Positions 35,001 through 47,368 of a DNA stretch of 64,000 nucleotides are shown piece by piece. Every line of letters begins with the position of its first letter. Position 1 is the stretch's first letter. This stretch comes from Polytrichum commune (taxonomy: Eukaryota > Streptophyta > Polytrichopsida > Polytrichales > Polytrichaceae): positions 8,988,001-9,052,000 of the forward strand of contig OX485806.1 of assembly GCA_950295325.1 (NCBI GenBank), given 5' to 3'. Position numbers and translations under genes: made by a program. The notes under the pieces were generated by a model. It was not told the DNA's origin and searched no databases. It was given only the letters and a program-made list of their open reading frames with translations.

Positions 35001-36858
35001 ATGTCAAGCATCGGAGTCATATTATAGGAGCTCATGTTCTTTGGCATTTGTTGATACTAATGAACTTACGTAGCTTAATGCCTCAAGAGGTTAAGAATGT
35101 GGGGTCTGTATGTTAGCGATTCTCATGTTTTGTCTTCTAGAAGGGAGTGCACATTATCAACAATCTGGTTCATCACTAGTTGCAGAATAGCAGTACATCG
35201 TTTTTCGTATTTTGTGTTAATTGTGTATCCTGCCCTATTATAAGGCATATCTTAGGTTGCACTGAGGCCAACAACTTGGCCATTAGTGTAACCTTGTCAC
35301 ACTTGGCATTAGTGTGCTTACTAATTACATGGCATTAGGATACCCAATAATATTATGAGGTCTATGCCTTGGTTACACAAGGAAACACATAACACTTGTC
35401 ATCAGTATAATTTCTTGCATATCATAATGTAAAAGTTTCATCTCAAGCACTCCAAAACACCTTGTATATTTATGGACTTCAACGAGTTACTTATGTTGGC
35501 AAATAGTGTCATGTTGACCATTAGCGGACATGGCACTACTAAGCCTCAGGCATCTAATTTAGGCCGTTCACCAATAGTGTACATGACACTCAAACTGAAG
35601 TGTACAACACTGTAGTATGTTCACCAAATCTGTCATATAGTGAAGTGGAGGTTCCATACAAAATTTTGACTTAATTGGTGGGACAGGTGCTTGGGCCTTG
35701 GGGAGGTGAAGGTGGAATTGGTTTCTTTGATGGAATATTCACCTCGGTAAAGCGGATAAGGTTGACATATGACCAAGATGCGATTCGGTCTATTTTGACT
35801 GATTATGAGGGCAGTACCCTAAAGTTCACATCCTGTCACGGTGATGAGAAGGTTGGTGAAATTGCAGAGGTAAGTAGTACTCAAAAAAAATTTGCCACTT
35901 CACAATGTGTATGTGTGTACATATTGTCTGGGAGATCCTAATCTCATCACTGAAAATGTGTCTGAAATGGTAATTCTTTTCTGACTATCCGACTTCTCCT
36001 AGGATGTGAAACACATGATCAGAACAAGATGATAGAGGCTGAAGTCGATTTTTGCTTATAAATTCTGGACCTCATTTGAATATGATATTCATTATCATAG
36101 TGAAGATTCTTGTGCTCATTAAATGGTCTTATAGGTCCCCCCAATTACATTAACATTTGAGCCTGGGATGGTGAACAATTCTTGAGCATGTAGTCCAATC
36201 TTTTCTAAACACGTGTCTTGCTGCTATTCTTGGAGGCCATTCTTAACCACAAACCACTCAAATATAGGTGTCCGATCAAGATAAGTAACTGAATTAGGCA
36301 CGTCTACCTTAGTGGCTTAACCTTTCCAAGTCTCTGAAGTGAAAGTTATTGGCAGTGGTTCTTTATCCCATACTTTTTTTCCCATTGTAATTCTCTCCAT
36401 TCTACCATTTCTCTTCAAAAATCGCACATGTTTATTTACCATAGAATGTATGGTAGGAGGTTACGTGTAAGAAATCAAGCCTTACAAATGGTTCCACTTG
36501 AATGCAACAACAAGAGTCCTCTCTTTGATGTGCGTTGAATTTGGATATTAATAAACTTTTGTCGGTTTTGCAGATTGTGTTCAAGAGCCCTAGTGAGTTT
36601 CTTATGCAGATTGAAGGATGGTTTGGCATAACATCTGTCATCTGTAATGTATCCCATGATGGTGTTTTACATCCAATAATTTGCCTCAAGTCTTTAACTT
36701 TTCGAACAAACCATAATACATATGGTCCATATGGTAATTATAGTAGTGCACGTGATACACATTTCAAGAGTGACACTGGTAGAATATTGGGATTTTATGG
36801 TAAAAGTAGATTCGTCATTACTTCACTTGGTGTATTTATGGCTGTTGGTGAGAGCTGA
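32058..36858 (+). CDS. HeLo (DUF1221)-protein kinase-jacalin lectin fusion, five exons
   Basis: Model: exons 32058-32638, 32706-33607, 34851-34894, 35687-35869 and 36574-36858. They total 1,995 nt in one frame, 664 aa. Residues 1 to about 190 match the plant HeLo/DUF1221 domain (MAGSVDILDRSKDLI start), which in plant MLKL proteins can disturb membranes. The kinase domain (about 195-494) has a GGFGVV loop, Lys near 213 (FAKKQF), AHRDLKSPN with Asp 312, DFG at 361-363 and APE at 388-390, so it looks catalytically competent. About 25 extra residues sit between HRD and DFG. Residues about 510-660 are a jacalin fold (GPWGGEGG, FDG, LTFRTNHNTYGPYG, GFYGK). Donor CTTG|GTAAGC at 33608 is phase 1 and fits the acceptor at 34850; the other junctions also keep phase. 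Without that splice the kinase would end at a stop at 33645 after about 12 odd residues. It is likely a defence-related kinase, but the function is inferred. Two separate genes remain the main alternative. Confidence 0.72.
33687..34375. repeat. Diverged ~130-bp direct repeat in intron 2
   Basis: Positions 33687-33820 and 34243-34375 align by eye. Both have GAGTTCCT(G/A)TAGA, TCT-C-TACATT-TGAAT-TGCA, and end with T/GCATTGTCTTGCTGT and a GATA motif. They lie inside the predicted 1.24-kb intron of the HeLo-kinase-jacalin gene. No coding potential is seen. Confidence 0.65.
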
Positions 36859-37600
36859 AAATTTTGTTCACTCTATTTTCCAAGACTCCTATTTTGAATT
36901 TTATTTGGAAATTGATGAAAGCCTTATGCGATCAATTTTTTGAAATCAGGGTTTTGCGAGGTTATCACCATGTTTTGTTTTTATCATTTAGTAGTGTATA
37001 TGGGTATTGAAAAAAAGAGTACAATTTGATATCTTGTGGGTCATGGTGCATTCAACAGCAGCCCCATCTTTCAAGCTTGATGCCCTCATTTGTACACATT
37101 CACTACTACCACATGTGTCCTGTGGCAACGGACCATGCAACTGTCACTGGTCATTGCAACTGCCACGATGCACTGCAACTAAGATCAGGCCATGTATCAT
37201 TTATGGGGAACAATTATCTTTTGAGGTAAGGGGGGGGGATTCCATGTAGTTGCACTGGACAAATGAACATACAATTTGCTCTTCAATTAGTTGCACCCCC
37301 TGGGTTCCCATTCAAAAGTATAAATCAACCCTCAGTGTGATCATTATGTGCAAAATGAAATTCAAAGTGAAGTGGCCTCCATGAATATATTTCTACTCAA
37401 CATAAGAAAAAACCCATTTCAAATTAAGATTAAGGAGTATATGAGGATGATGGACAACATGTAGGAGGAATACTTTCCTCATGTAAGTATTATGAGCATG
37501 GGTGGGGGTTAATTCATGAGATAGCGCTGAATTGAACACCATATTCTACGAATCTGGACCTCATAAGTATGCCATGAAACATCATACCGTCAAAATATTG
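36859..37600. other. Downstream of the lectin exon, no gene seen
   Basis: AT-rich DNA between the predicted stop of the HeLo-kinase-jacalin gene and the left end of the CACTA element. I recognise neither a gene nor a clear polyadenylation signal. Short open frames near 37007-37249 have no conserved features. Confidence 0.4.
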
Positions 37601-37620
37601 CACTAGAAATGCCATATTTC
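37601..37620 (+). repeat. Left terminal inverted repeat of the CACTA element
   Basis: Starts CACTAGAAATGCCATATTTC and is followed by TACGACAAAAG, a pattern common at plant CACTA ends. The partner at the right end is missing because of the later LTR element. Confidence 0.6.
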
Positions 37621-37894
37621 TACGACAAAAGCGAACTCAAGGCATCCACAAAATCATGCAATACGAAATGATTAGGCTCACACCCACATAGACGTATTAC
37701 TTTCACACCGGCTGATACACTAAATTCAATTTTAATTTCATTAGAGAAAAGACACCAATTTGTGTCGCACGAAACAAGTATGTGATATCCTCTCTACATT
37801 ATATCTATGCGATAAGATCTACCCTGCAATCCCCACTGCAATATGCTCACTCTTCCGAGCCATATCGCAGAGTGCAAAAAAACATCAATTGGCC

Positions 37895-40800
37895 TCACAA
37901 CCAAAATTGTTCCGGCAAGCCGGGTATGTCTTCATCTCCTGCTTGTCCATCAACATCCGATGCACTCGATGACTCGCCCGAAGACCATGCTCCACCCCAA
38001 GCTGTTTCCCGACGTAGACCTCGGGCCACTCGTGCACCACCGGTCGCAACCTCGGCTACCACCTCGGGCACATGGCCTGCATCCAACTCTGCTCCCACGG
38101 CCCCCACTATATGCATGTGAGCCTTCAACTCCTTGTTCACAGGGGCTGCTCCAAGCTGAACCCCATCGCCTGGACGTTCCACACGACTACTCCGACTGTC
38201 CTTTTGGAGAACCACCTTCCACCCTGCATCAATTGCATCCTCGAAGAAAAACACTTGTCTCACTTGGTGGGGGAACGCATATGGTTGCTCAGTAGCACGT
38301 TGTCTACGGTTGAAGTTGGCGAGCCAGAAGCCATATTTGTCTCGCTTAATTGAAGCATTCCCATTCTCCTGTGGGGGAACCCAACTTCCCCTAAAAAGAA
38401 TAACATGCGTCTGATCATACGACATTCAAATGATTTCACGAAGTACTCCGACGTATGAAAGCACTGCCTCCTTCACGTTTGTATCCGCCGTACTGGTCCG
38501 TGAACCTTGCTCTGCAATTAAGGCGATGCCACTGTCAAATGTAGTGTGCCCGGTATCCCCGTCACCTGCCACTACTCTAAAGTGATTCCCGTATGCTTTG
38601 CAGCTGCGGAAAGATAGAATCTGAGGAGACGGTGGAAATGCAAATGTAGTGACCTCCAATGGAAGTTCAATGCCTGCTGCCATTTCCTCCCGCACTTTGA
38701 CTTGCAACCAATTCGGGAAGTTGCCTACAACAGCTAGTGCTGGAGGGTAGACCATACGAGATCGGCCTCGTCTTCGATTCCGGGCTCGATACGCAGCCCT
38801 ACCTGCCTCCATTTCCTCCCGTGTGCACAACCACTCCCTGACAAGCACAACCCTCGTGAATGATTCCCCAACCACTAATCCGTAACCTCAGTGTCCAGGA
38901 CAATCCAACATGGCACATCCGATGCCATTGCACACGTTCTATGAAATCAGCAATGCCCAAGATACCTACATACCAATAACAACATCCACATGAGACACAC
39001 TTGCATCACCAAGTTCGATGGAAATTGGACAACCTGTAATAAGACTCAGTGGCAGGGGAGTTTGTTACAACATGCAAATGGGCAGCATTCAACTCCACGT
39101 CCGCCAAACGTCGTGCACTCCCGTAACCTTCAAGCTCCACTCCACTAATTCCAGGCTCCTCTTCTGCATCCCAAACCCTTGTTCTTGTATGTTGGAAACC
39201 CTGCAAAAACTCTGTGCACAACCCTAGTGCCTCTTCGACAATGTAACCCTCCGCCATTGACCCCTCTGGGAGAGAGCGATTCCGCACGTACTTCTTCAAT
39301 ACTCCCATGTACCTCTCCATGGGATACATCCACCTGCATGCAACGGGCCCACATATTGCTAGTTCGTCAACTAGATGAATGACAAGGTGTGACATTATAT
39401 CCCAAAATGAAGGAGGAAACCATGCCTCCAATATGCATAGCGTCTCCGCCGCATACTCCTTCAGCCACGATATTTCCCCTGGTACAACAACCTTTGCACA
39501 AATCTTTTGGAAAAGAACACTTAGCCTTATAATTCCTGCCCGTGCTCCAGGGTGAAGTACATGTCGTACAGCCACCGGCAAAATTTGTTGGGAAAGTATG
39601 TGCATGTCGTGCGACTTTAGGTTCTGGATTTTTCCCTTCACCACATGTTTACGCAAAGAACCTGAATACCCTGAGGGAACTTTTAGCTTCCCAATTCCTA
39701 CCAAAAACTTCGTCCGGCTCACACGATCAAGGACATATGGTGCATGTGGTTTCAACTTCGTTCCAGTTGGGATGTCATCCCGCTCTTGCAACCACAAACC
39801 TGGTCGGATTGACAGCTCTCGCATGTCTTCCCTCACGGCTGGAGTGTCTTTATCACCTAACATGGTCCTCAATATATTATCCATGACATTACGCTCTATG
39901 TGCATAACGTCCAGTGTGTGTCGCACTAGAAGATGTTGCAAACAATGTCAACACCACCACAATTCTTCTTTCAAACCAACATGCCAAACTCATAATATTA
40001 ACACACTTGGGGATTCCAAACGCAAAATCCACTCATGACATCTGGCATACTTCCCCCTCACATTCCCATCAGTGCCACTAAGAAGATAAAATCTAAACTC
40101 CCTCCAATGTAAGATGCACAACATATAACATTAGCCTTACGTTATACCAATGACCTTTGAAAATGTTGAGTTACAGGTAAATCTCCAAGTTCCATGCGGT
40201 ACATCGTACCTCCCAATACGGTAAATCATATAATGCGCTCCTCCTCTTTATCCCTGTCACTCGAACAGGATCCTCTTGCATAGGCCGCGTACCATCCACC
40301 ATGAACCTCTCTCTCGCATCTGCCCATTCCAAAACTTGAGCCGAAGTCACCCTTGGTGGAGCAGTCCGCCACTCAGGAACAAAGTTAAATGCCTCCCCAC
40401 CGTGTCTGAAGTTATGCAACACATTCAACCACTTCATGTGTTGACCATCATAAACTGTCTTCCGCAAATGAGTAGAATACCTGCCACAAGTTGCTGGTCC
40501 ACAATGTGGGCATGCAACATAGCCCTTTGTTGCGCACCCGCTTATCAATCCCAACCCTGGAAAGTCTGTCACAGTGTACAAGCACACCGCGCGCATCAAA
40601 AACCTGCTAGCATTTCCCCGTGTCATTGCATCATCCACCCATACGCCTGGATTCCATAAGTCCTTCAACTCCTCGATGACAGGAGCAAAATATACATCAA
40701 AAGTCTTTGAGCTCGGTGCATGGGGCCCTGGAATGAGTAGCGTCAAAAGTATGAAAAATTTCTTGCACATGACCCACGGAGGTAAATTCAGAATGACAAT

Positions 40801-43664
40801 AAGCACAGGCCAAATTGACCAGCTGCTGCTTTTGAATGAAAACGGATTTAATCCGTCAGTGCTTATGAGAAGCCTAGGATTCCTCGCCTCCCCACCAAAG
40901 TCCGGGTACATGGCATCTACATGCTTCCAAGCAGGTGCATCCGCCGGGTTTCGCATCAATCCATCTTCCGAAGGGTTCTCAGCCCACCATGTCATCATTT
41001 TCGACAAATATTATGTTCCGTACATTCTTCTCAATCTAGGAGTTATAGGAAAGTGTCGTACCACCTTCACCGGTTTCTTGTCTTTGCCACGGCGATAAAA
41101 TCTTGGAGTCAAACATTTTGGGCAACGATTCAACAATGCATAGGGACCCCTAAAAAGTATACAACCCTTCAAACATGCATGAATCACCGTGTACCCTAAT
41201 CCAAGTGCTCTCAAAAGTTTTGTTGCTTGCCTTTCTGTCTTTGGAAGACAGTTTGGTTGTGGCAAGATTTCATTACTCAAGGCCCGAAGAAGCTCATCTA
41301 CACATGTATTGGGCACACCATGGGCTTTGCAGATGGTAAGGATAACAAGAAGTGCACCCAATAAGGAAACTGTGGCGCTTGCGTACAGGGGAATCCTATC
41401 TGCTTCTCCCAAACGACGCAGAAGTTCATCCTCCATCTCCATTGTAGCCTCGTCTGCATCTGCCCTTGGAAAATCCCAGGTTGTTGGCCTCGAGTCTCCT
41501 TCACCCTCACCTCCGTTATCTTCACTATCAAAATATGTGTCATCTACCTCCTCCTCGTCGATGGATACTTCAGCATTCTCATCCGCAGGCGACCTTGAAA
41601 TATCGTCCTCGACTAAAGGTTCGGAGGCATCAACAGGAGCACTACCCGCATCGTTGCGCTTCAAAATCAGAGGATCATCACTCCTACGGAAAGCTGCAGC
41701 TACAAGTTCAGTCATCTCAATCTGAGTGTCCAGTGCAACGGGAACTGGTTCCAAGTCGTCCGGTGGGAGACCATTTGGGCCTCCAAATTCAGCACAGTTG
41801 GCTCTCAGGGCACGCTCGTGCCACACCCACTCCTCATCGCTTGAATCCTCTGCTTCATCCTGCAATCATCCATTATTCCTTAATGCAGTCACATAATTTT
41901 CCATGGCTATATCATGCAAAAGGAACTAAGACATCAACAAGGAATATAGGAGAATTGTATTGACCGTCATCTATCCATTGACTATGTAACTCCATGGATC
42001 TACTGTGGGCACTTCCTTACTCCACATGAGCCGAAATTTGCAATCGTATTTCATCTTGCCATCATGGTAGCCATCATAACCCCTGATGTCATAGGGCGAT
42101 AATTTGTATGAACTTCTCGTACAAATCATGTATAGGTAACAATTGGACACATCAACCACAACTGCAAGCATGCAAAAGACACATAAAGATAGTTAGTACA
42201 CCCGGGTCACTTACAAACACCACCCCAGACTTTTGGCTTCCCGGACTTTAAAATCAATCTCATTTCATTGGGATTAACTACAACGCATGCCATTCCTTCC
42301 CACACATTTGCCTCTCGCATAGGCCATTGTGATACAACCTTGGACATAGGCACTTGGTAACTTCTGGGAGGACTTTCATTATTCTAACAGGTGGCTGCAA
42401 AGGGGCAGATGAAACAAGTACCTGGTTTTACCCACATTCCTTCCCACAAATTTGTGGACCCAAACTATCATGAAGAACGTGGACAGAAACCAACCAACAA
42501 TAAATGTTCACTTGAAGCCAACAATCCTACACTTGCTTGGGATTTCATAGGAAGCCACTTTCTGCAAGGAAGTTCTCAATGGAATTTTTTTCTCCACTTG
42601 AGACTCCAATCCAGCTGAATGTGCATGTGAGTTTAATTATTTCAATAACACCAGAATTTGTAAAGTCATCAAAGATAAGAAGTGTAAATCTCAAAAGTGA
42701 TATTTGAGTGAATGTTTGTGAACTCTTTTGCATTGCATTGGCCGTAAGAATGTCAGGAGATTCTCCAAAATTTGATGTGCAACTCGTCATTTTTTCTACC
42801 TCCAAAAAAAACTTCCACTGTTACACTCTTCACACCACCTAACACAAATACTTTATAATAAACCAATTGACAAAACATGGACGGCCAAAAACAATATTGA
42901 ATTTTGGAGAATCCCAACCGCACTCATCCATACAGTTAGATCTCCCTGAAAGTAAGCGGATCTCCATGAACAAAATCACAAACCGTTGAAACTGAAATCA
43001 CATGTTTTCACCCCACAATCACCAAAAGCATTTAGGGGTTAAACGCAGCATATAAGGGTTTTGAATGGTTGAACCCTTACCAACTAACATGCTCATGCAA
43101 AGAGAGAAGTATGTGCTCCCCCACAGTAGCGACTCAAAGGTCTGTAAGCCATTAGGGCAGAACCTGATTCTGTATTCGGGACACCATACATAGCGATGAC
43201 AAGGGTAGCACTGAAGACATCACATCAATTACTTTGGACACAACATGGGGACCAACATTGAGAATGAAGCACAACGTTCGCAAATGAATCTAGATCTGGT
43301 ATGTCATCCTAACCGGGGTCTTCAATGCTGCAAACTTGTAGAGTACCTCTATCATACCCACACCACAAAATGAAGCATAACTGACGTGACCTAGAGAGTA
43401 AATTAAGGAAATGAACAAAGGGCACATTACCCAGAGGTTCGCCCTGCACCGAGGATGCCTCTTGAAGGTGCGCAAATGTTTTGCAACCGTCTTCCTCCTC
43501 AGTGAAACTGTCCTGCCGCATATGCAGCAAGGACACCACATGCTTCGGGCCCCTGTCTCATCAGCCCGGTGTTCCTCTCTCCACCTCAATTTTTCATCCC
43601 GAGCGGCAACGCGGATGGGATCTACAATGGGTAGACGCCGAGTCCCTTCCTCTTCTCCTTCCAT
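37895..43664 (-). pseudogene. CACTA TNP2-type transposase, disrupted
   Basis: Reads right to left. The N-terminal exon 43664-43431 encodes a Cys/His-rich segment (WCPCCICGRT...KRHPRC) and ends at a GT donor in phase 0. The main exon, 41859-40210, holds the TNP2/Transposase_21 core (LLISTDGLNPF, CPHCGPATCG). The DUF4218 part follows at about 39920-39006 (LDVMHIERNV, SHLVIHLVDEL) and the DUF4216 part at about 38875-37895 (FRSCKAYGNHF, GFWLANFN, RQVFFFED). In-frame stops interrupt it at 41008-41010 (TAA, before the TWWAENPSEDG block) and 38426-38428 (TGA). I could not define any exon between 43430 and 41860, or all splice joins further down. Normally the product binds and cuts element ends. Here it is probably inactive. 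Confidence 0.82.
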
Positions 43665-44760
43665 GTTCCTAAAGTTTTGGTGCAGGGTGTAGCCCAACTA
43701 CCTTCCTATTCGTACAAGTGGTTCCTTAATTGAATCCCAAGAGCATCATTAAATGGCGTTCACGACAACCCTCTCATGGCGTTGAGAATGAACCTACACT
43801 CACTCCTCCCAGTTGCTGCGTCTTGCTTCTTGCCCAACACAGAATAAGGTTCGGCCGACTACAGCCTCGAAGTTAACGATGAGTTCGGTGATAGCAGCAG
43901 AGGATGGCGTGCTGAATGAGTACGAGGCCCTTCGAGCAACAAAAATCGCTCGTAACATCTCCATCATGAGAGCATTGGGCTTGGGATCTCCAAAGAGGTT
44001 CGTATTTCCACACCACAAAGGTCATCTGGTAATCAAAATCCTGGATCCGTGAAGTGTTTGGCTGCATCGAAGGCTTACAAAGCGGTCTCGTCCGATGTGT
44101 ATTCCCGTTGGTGTTCTTGGTCGAGGGTTTTGGGTGGGGGGGTTCAAACCATACAATGTGTTCATACCCGCTTCTCCGAGATCCATGCCCGTTGTTGTAG
44201 AGGTACATAACCGGAAGTCCGAAGTCCTTACCCGGCAGAGTAGCTCTGATACCCATGAAATCATAACATAGATGTATGTGACACACGTGAGTATGTCATA
44301 CACTGGCGGGTATTAAGGTATGGGCTACAAGTTAACTACTGCCCATGGTGGTGGGCGTGCCATAGTTACACCTGAGGGTGGTGGGTGTCTCCATCTCATG
44401 TTGGGGATGTTGCCAGGTGTGCATATGGAGGGTCCATCCTCCCCTTTTGATCCACGTGTCTGTGATGTGGCCTAATAAGCCGCCCAACATGGTTGCTATT
44501 ATGATAGTAATTATGCCTCATCATTGGATGTACGTAGCAGGGAATCACGGCGATGGGAATGGAGGATGGCGGCGGGGTTGTGGAGATTTGGGATGCACGC
44601 ACACACTTGCATGGTGAGGTCATGTTCTGCATGCCGCTTAGGTTGTTTGCTTTGTGAATGCAGGTTGTTGGATTGTCGTGAGGAACAACTTGGTGTAGCT
44701 GCGGAGGCAACAACTGTGTGTTTGGGATCGGAGTTGCGGAGGAGCTCTCGAATTGCCAGC
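43665..44760. other. Spacer between the two divergent CACTA genes
   Basis: About 1.1 kb between the first coding exons of the minus-strand transposase and the plus-strand gene, presumably holding both promoters. Open frames occur on both strands (for example around 43800-44052 and 44524-44760), and the latter is continuous with the downstream exon, so the true start of that gene may be further upstream. No clear TATA box is assigned. Confidence 0.4.
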
Positions 44761-47368
44761 ATGACCCCGAATACGTATGCAGAGGAAGGCGGGGAGGGAG
44801 AGTGGAACACAGTTGCAGACGAGGACTTTGATCCGAACGGGGAGAATTGCGATGCTCCGGAGTCCCCTATCACGCAAGGGGGTCGAGGGCGAGGTGGGCA
44901 TGGGAGGCGTGGCAGGGGCCGCAATGCAACTTCTGTGGGCCGAGGATTTCACCCCGAAGGCACCGTTGTTCAAACTGGTGGACGCGGTAGAGGGGTGGTA
45001 TGTTTTCTGTCATTGTGGTGATAAAACTTCTAGGTGTTATGTGGTATAGGTTTGAACTTTTTCTAGCTTTGGGTGTTGACATGAATGTGGATGTTTGTTG
45101 GGTCATGCGAGGTAAGTTGTCCTTATTGTGGTGATGTCGTTTTTGCTGCAAGGGACGGCATTCGAAGCCACCCAGGAAGTCCACAAATTCTCCGAGTTTG
45201 GCTACCTCCCAAATGTTGGAGGGTTCGATGGGGTTGATGGGAAGCCCCTTCCCACAAATGACGCCTCAGTACAGTCACTACCAGTTTCATGGAGGGAACG
45301 GGACCGTGTTCATGATGCCACAGGGAGGGGCATCACCACATGCGCAGGTCTTGCATGGTGTCGGCACTGCTCACGGGGAAGCCGGACCCTCGAATGCTAC
45401 CCATACCCAAAGCACTCCTTTCATGCAGGCGCATGCGACATACATTTCACCCCAAGGGCAACATATGGCCACGGCTGTGCATACCGAAGGAGGATATATG
45501 ACTCAAGGGGGAATGACTTATCAACGGCCTTACGGTGCAGTGCATGCTGCACCACCACATGCAGCCCAAGGTCATGGTGTCTTCAAGGTGCCTCTTACTC
45601 CTGGTAGTAGGAGTGTGCAGAGGAAGCAGGTCGAGGAAGTGGTGGATCTTGAGGTGAGCAGGAAGACTAATCACAAAGCCAGGAGAGCTCACAATAGGAA
45701 TCTTCACAAGGAATTTGAGGCCCAAGTGAGATCTATTCAGGAAAGTGGGTCGGCTCCAGTGATTCGTTTGAGAACAAATTCTGATGGTGTAGTGTGCGAG
45801 CTGAAATCCAAATGGCATGCCGCGATCAAGTCATTATATCACAGATATTTGCGCTATAGCATCCGAGAGTTTGACAAACAAGATAAAAAATTTGTGAGGT
45901 GCATTATCGACACTATCACTAACAAAATGTTCAGATACGAGCCATATCCACTTGCGGAAGATGCGGTGAAAGACTTCTTGCAGTCCCACCTGAATGTGTC
46001 TCGCTCTAGATTCAGGAAATATTGGCTCGATAATGGGTGCGATGATTTCATACCCCACCCGAGCATGTGTCCCAATGATTGGCGTGAATGTGCAAGGTTC
46101 TGGAAAAGTGAGGAGGGGAACGCGCTTTCCGAGCGCATGACTCATGTCCGCGCATGTGTCGGGAACAGGAAAATTTCAGATAATGGAGAGCCGTATCCTC
46201 TACTGGCAGATGCAAGCCCGGTTTGTGTTTGCTTTTGACTTCTTTTTTTCCTGCATTGTGTGGATTGGCAGGCCCCTAACAGCATTGGTCATTGATTGGC
46301 GGGGGGGGGGTCGGGATTGTTTTGCAGAAGACCCAAATTGGGCACCTAGAAAACCATTTCGATGTTCCTCCATGCACTCCACGTGGGCGCGGTCGTGGCA
46401 GGGGGGCTTTTGCAGGCGCATCAAAGCAGGTGGAATTCGGTGTTGGTTCAACGACTATCACTGAGAAGGTAAGACGTATATGTCATCCCCTGCACAGGTT
46501 GGACTTGTCATAGTGAAGGATGATGTGGTGGTTCCTATGTGAGTCCAGAAAGTATTGCATGGCTTCATTTGGTATAGAGAAGTGTGCATGCCAAAAATTA
46601 GAGAGCGTAGTGAGAAATGTCATAACCTCAAACATGTCCGGGCATTGTTTTGATCCCATGCAGCAATTGACGGCGTATATGAGAGGGCAGTATACACTGT
46701 ACGATGAATTTTCTTTTTGGAGAGGTGAATGTAGAAATGACCATACAAAGCTTCGCGAGAAGTTACTGGCGTTACAAGAGACAGTGGAGGACTTACGACG
46801 CCTTGCGTTGAAGGAGTCTCCGGCAGCGAGCCCTACTCGCATCTTGGAAGATGGTTACTCACCAGATATTCAAAATCGTCCAACCAAACCTTCAGAGTGG
46901 TTGGCGTCCGTGCTTTGCGGCCAAGTACCAAGCTTGAGGAAGCTGCCTTGCAAGGATTTGACCGATGTTTTTTCCGACTGCGATGATGTTGAAGAGACGC
47001 GGCTATTGCCAGTCAATGAAGAGAGCATCCCCGTGCAGGTGATGTCACTAGCGTCGCGTGGGCGGGGACCCAAAGGTGCTCGAGGCAACACAGTTCCTGC
47101 GAGGGATTGTGCGACCACTCCCTCTTCATCCCAAGGGAAATTGAAGAGGTCAAAGGCAGTTTGTGCAACTTCAGGTTTGTATATTGTGCCTATATTATGT
47201 CATGTATTCATAATGCATATGGAGTGCCGCAAACCTTGATTTTGTATGTATGTTGAGATATTTGAAGTGGTTGGGTAAGGGAAAGGTGCAGTTGACGTAG
47301 GTCAGCATTTATTGCAATGCAGAGATGCAAACGAAGGTTGGTTCCCGAGACATTGAAGGGGGGCCATC
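44761..47368 (+). CDS. Transposase_24-like CACTA second gene, 3' truncated
   Basis: Model: exons 44761-44997, 45153-46220, 46328-46468, 46664-47174 and 47323-47368, all with GT-AG borders and matching phases (0, 0, 0, 1). The product opens acidic and then has a Gly/Arg-rich segment (GGRGRGGHGRRGRGR). A Gln/Pro/His-rich stretch follows, and then the conserved Transposase_24-type block in exon 2 (FRKYWLDNG, CPNDWRECARFWKSEEG). Exon 3 has a second Arg/Gly run. Exon 4 begins with a likely coiled coil (LREKLLALQETVEDLRRLA). Exon 5 is cut after 46 nt by the gypsy LTR at 47369, and translation would run about 30 codons into the LTR. It is divergent from the TNP2 gene and probably encodes the element's accessory, end-binding type of protein. 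The start codon is tentative. Confidence 0.68.

Larger units (their letters stand above)
37601..47368. mobile_element. CACTA (En/Spm) DNA transposon, right end lost
   Basis: The left end begins with CACTAGAAATGCC at 37601, the expected 5'-CACTA terminus. Inside are a minus-strand TNP2-type transposase pseudogene (37895-43664) and a plus-strand Transposase_24-like gene (44761 onward), arranged divergently. The gypsy LTR at 47369 interrupts the element inside an exon. No complementary TAGTG end is found before it or after the far LTR at 58483, so the right terminus and the 3-bp target duplication cannot be checked. The left flank is TTG. Confidence 0.82.

Noticed and set aside
37895-38425. A separate 176-aa gene at the left end of the CACTA element
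   Set aside because: It is in the same frame as the preceding DUF4216-like part and separated only by one TGA, so it is the C-terminal part of the transposase.
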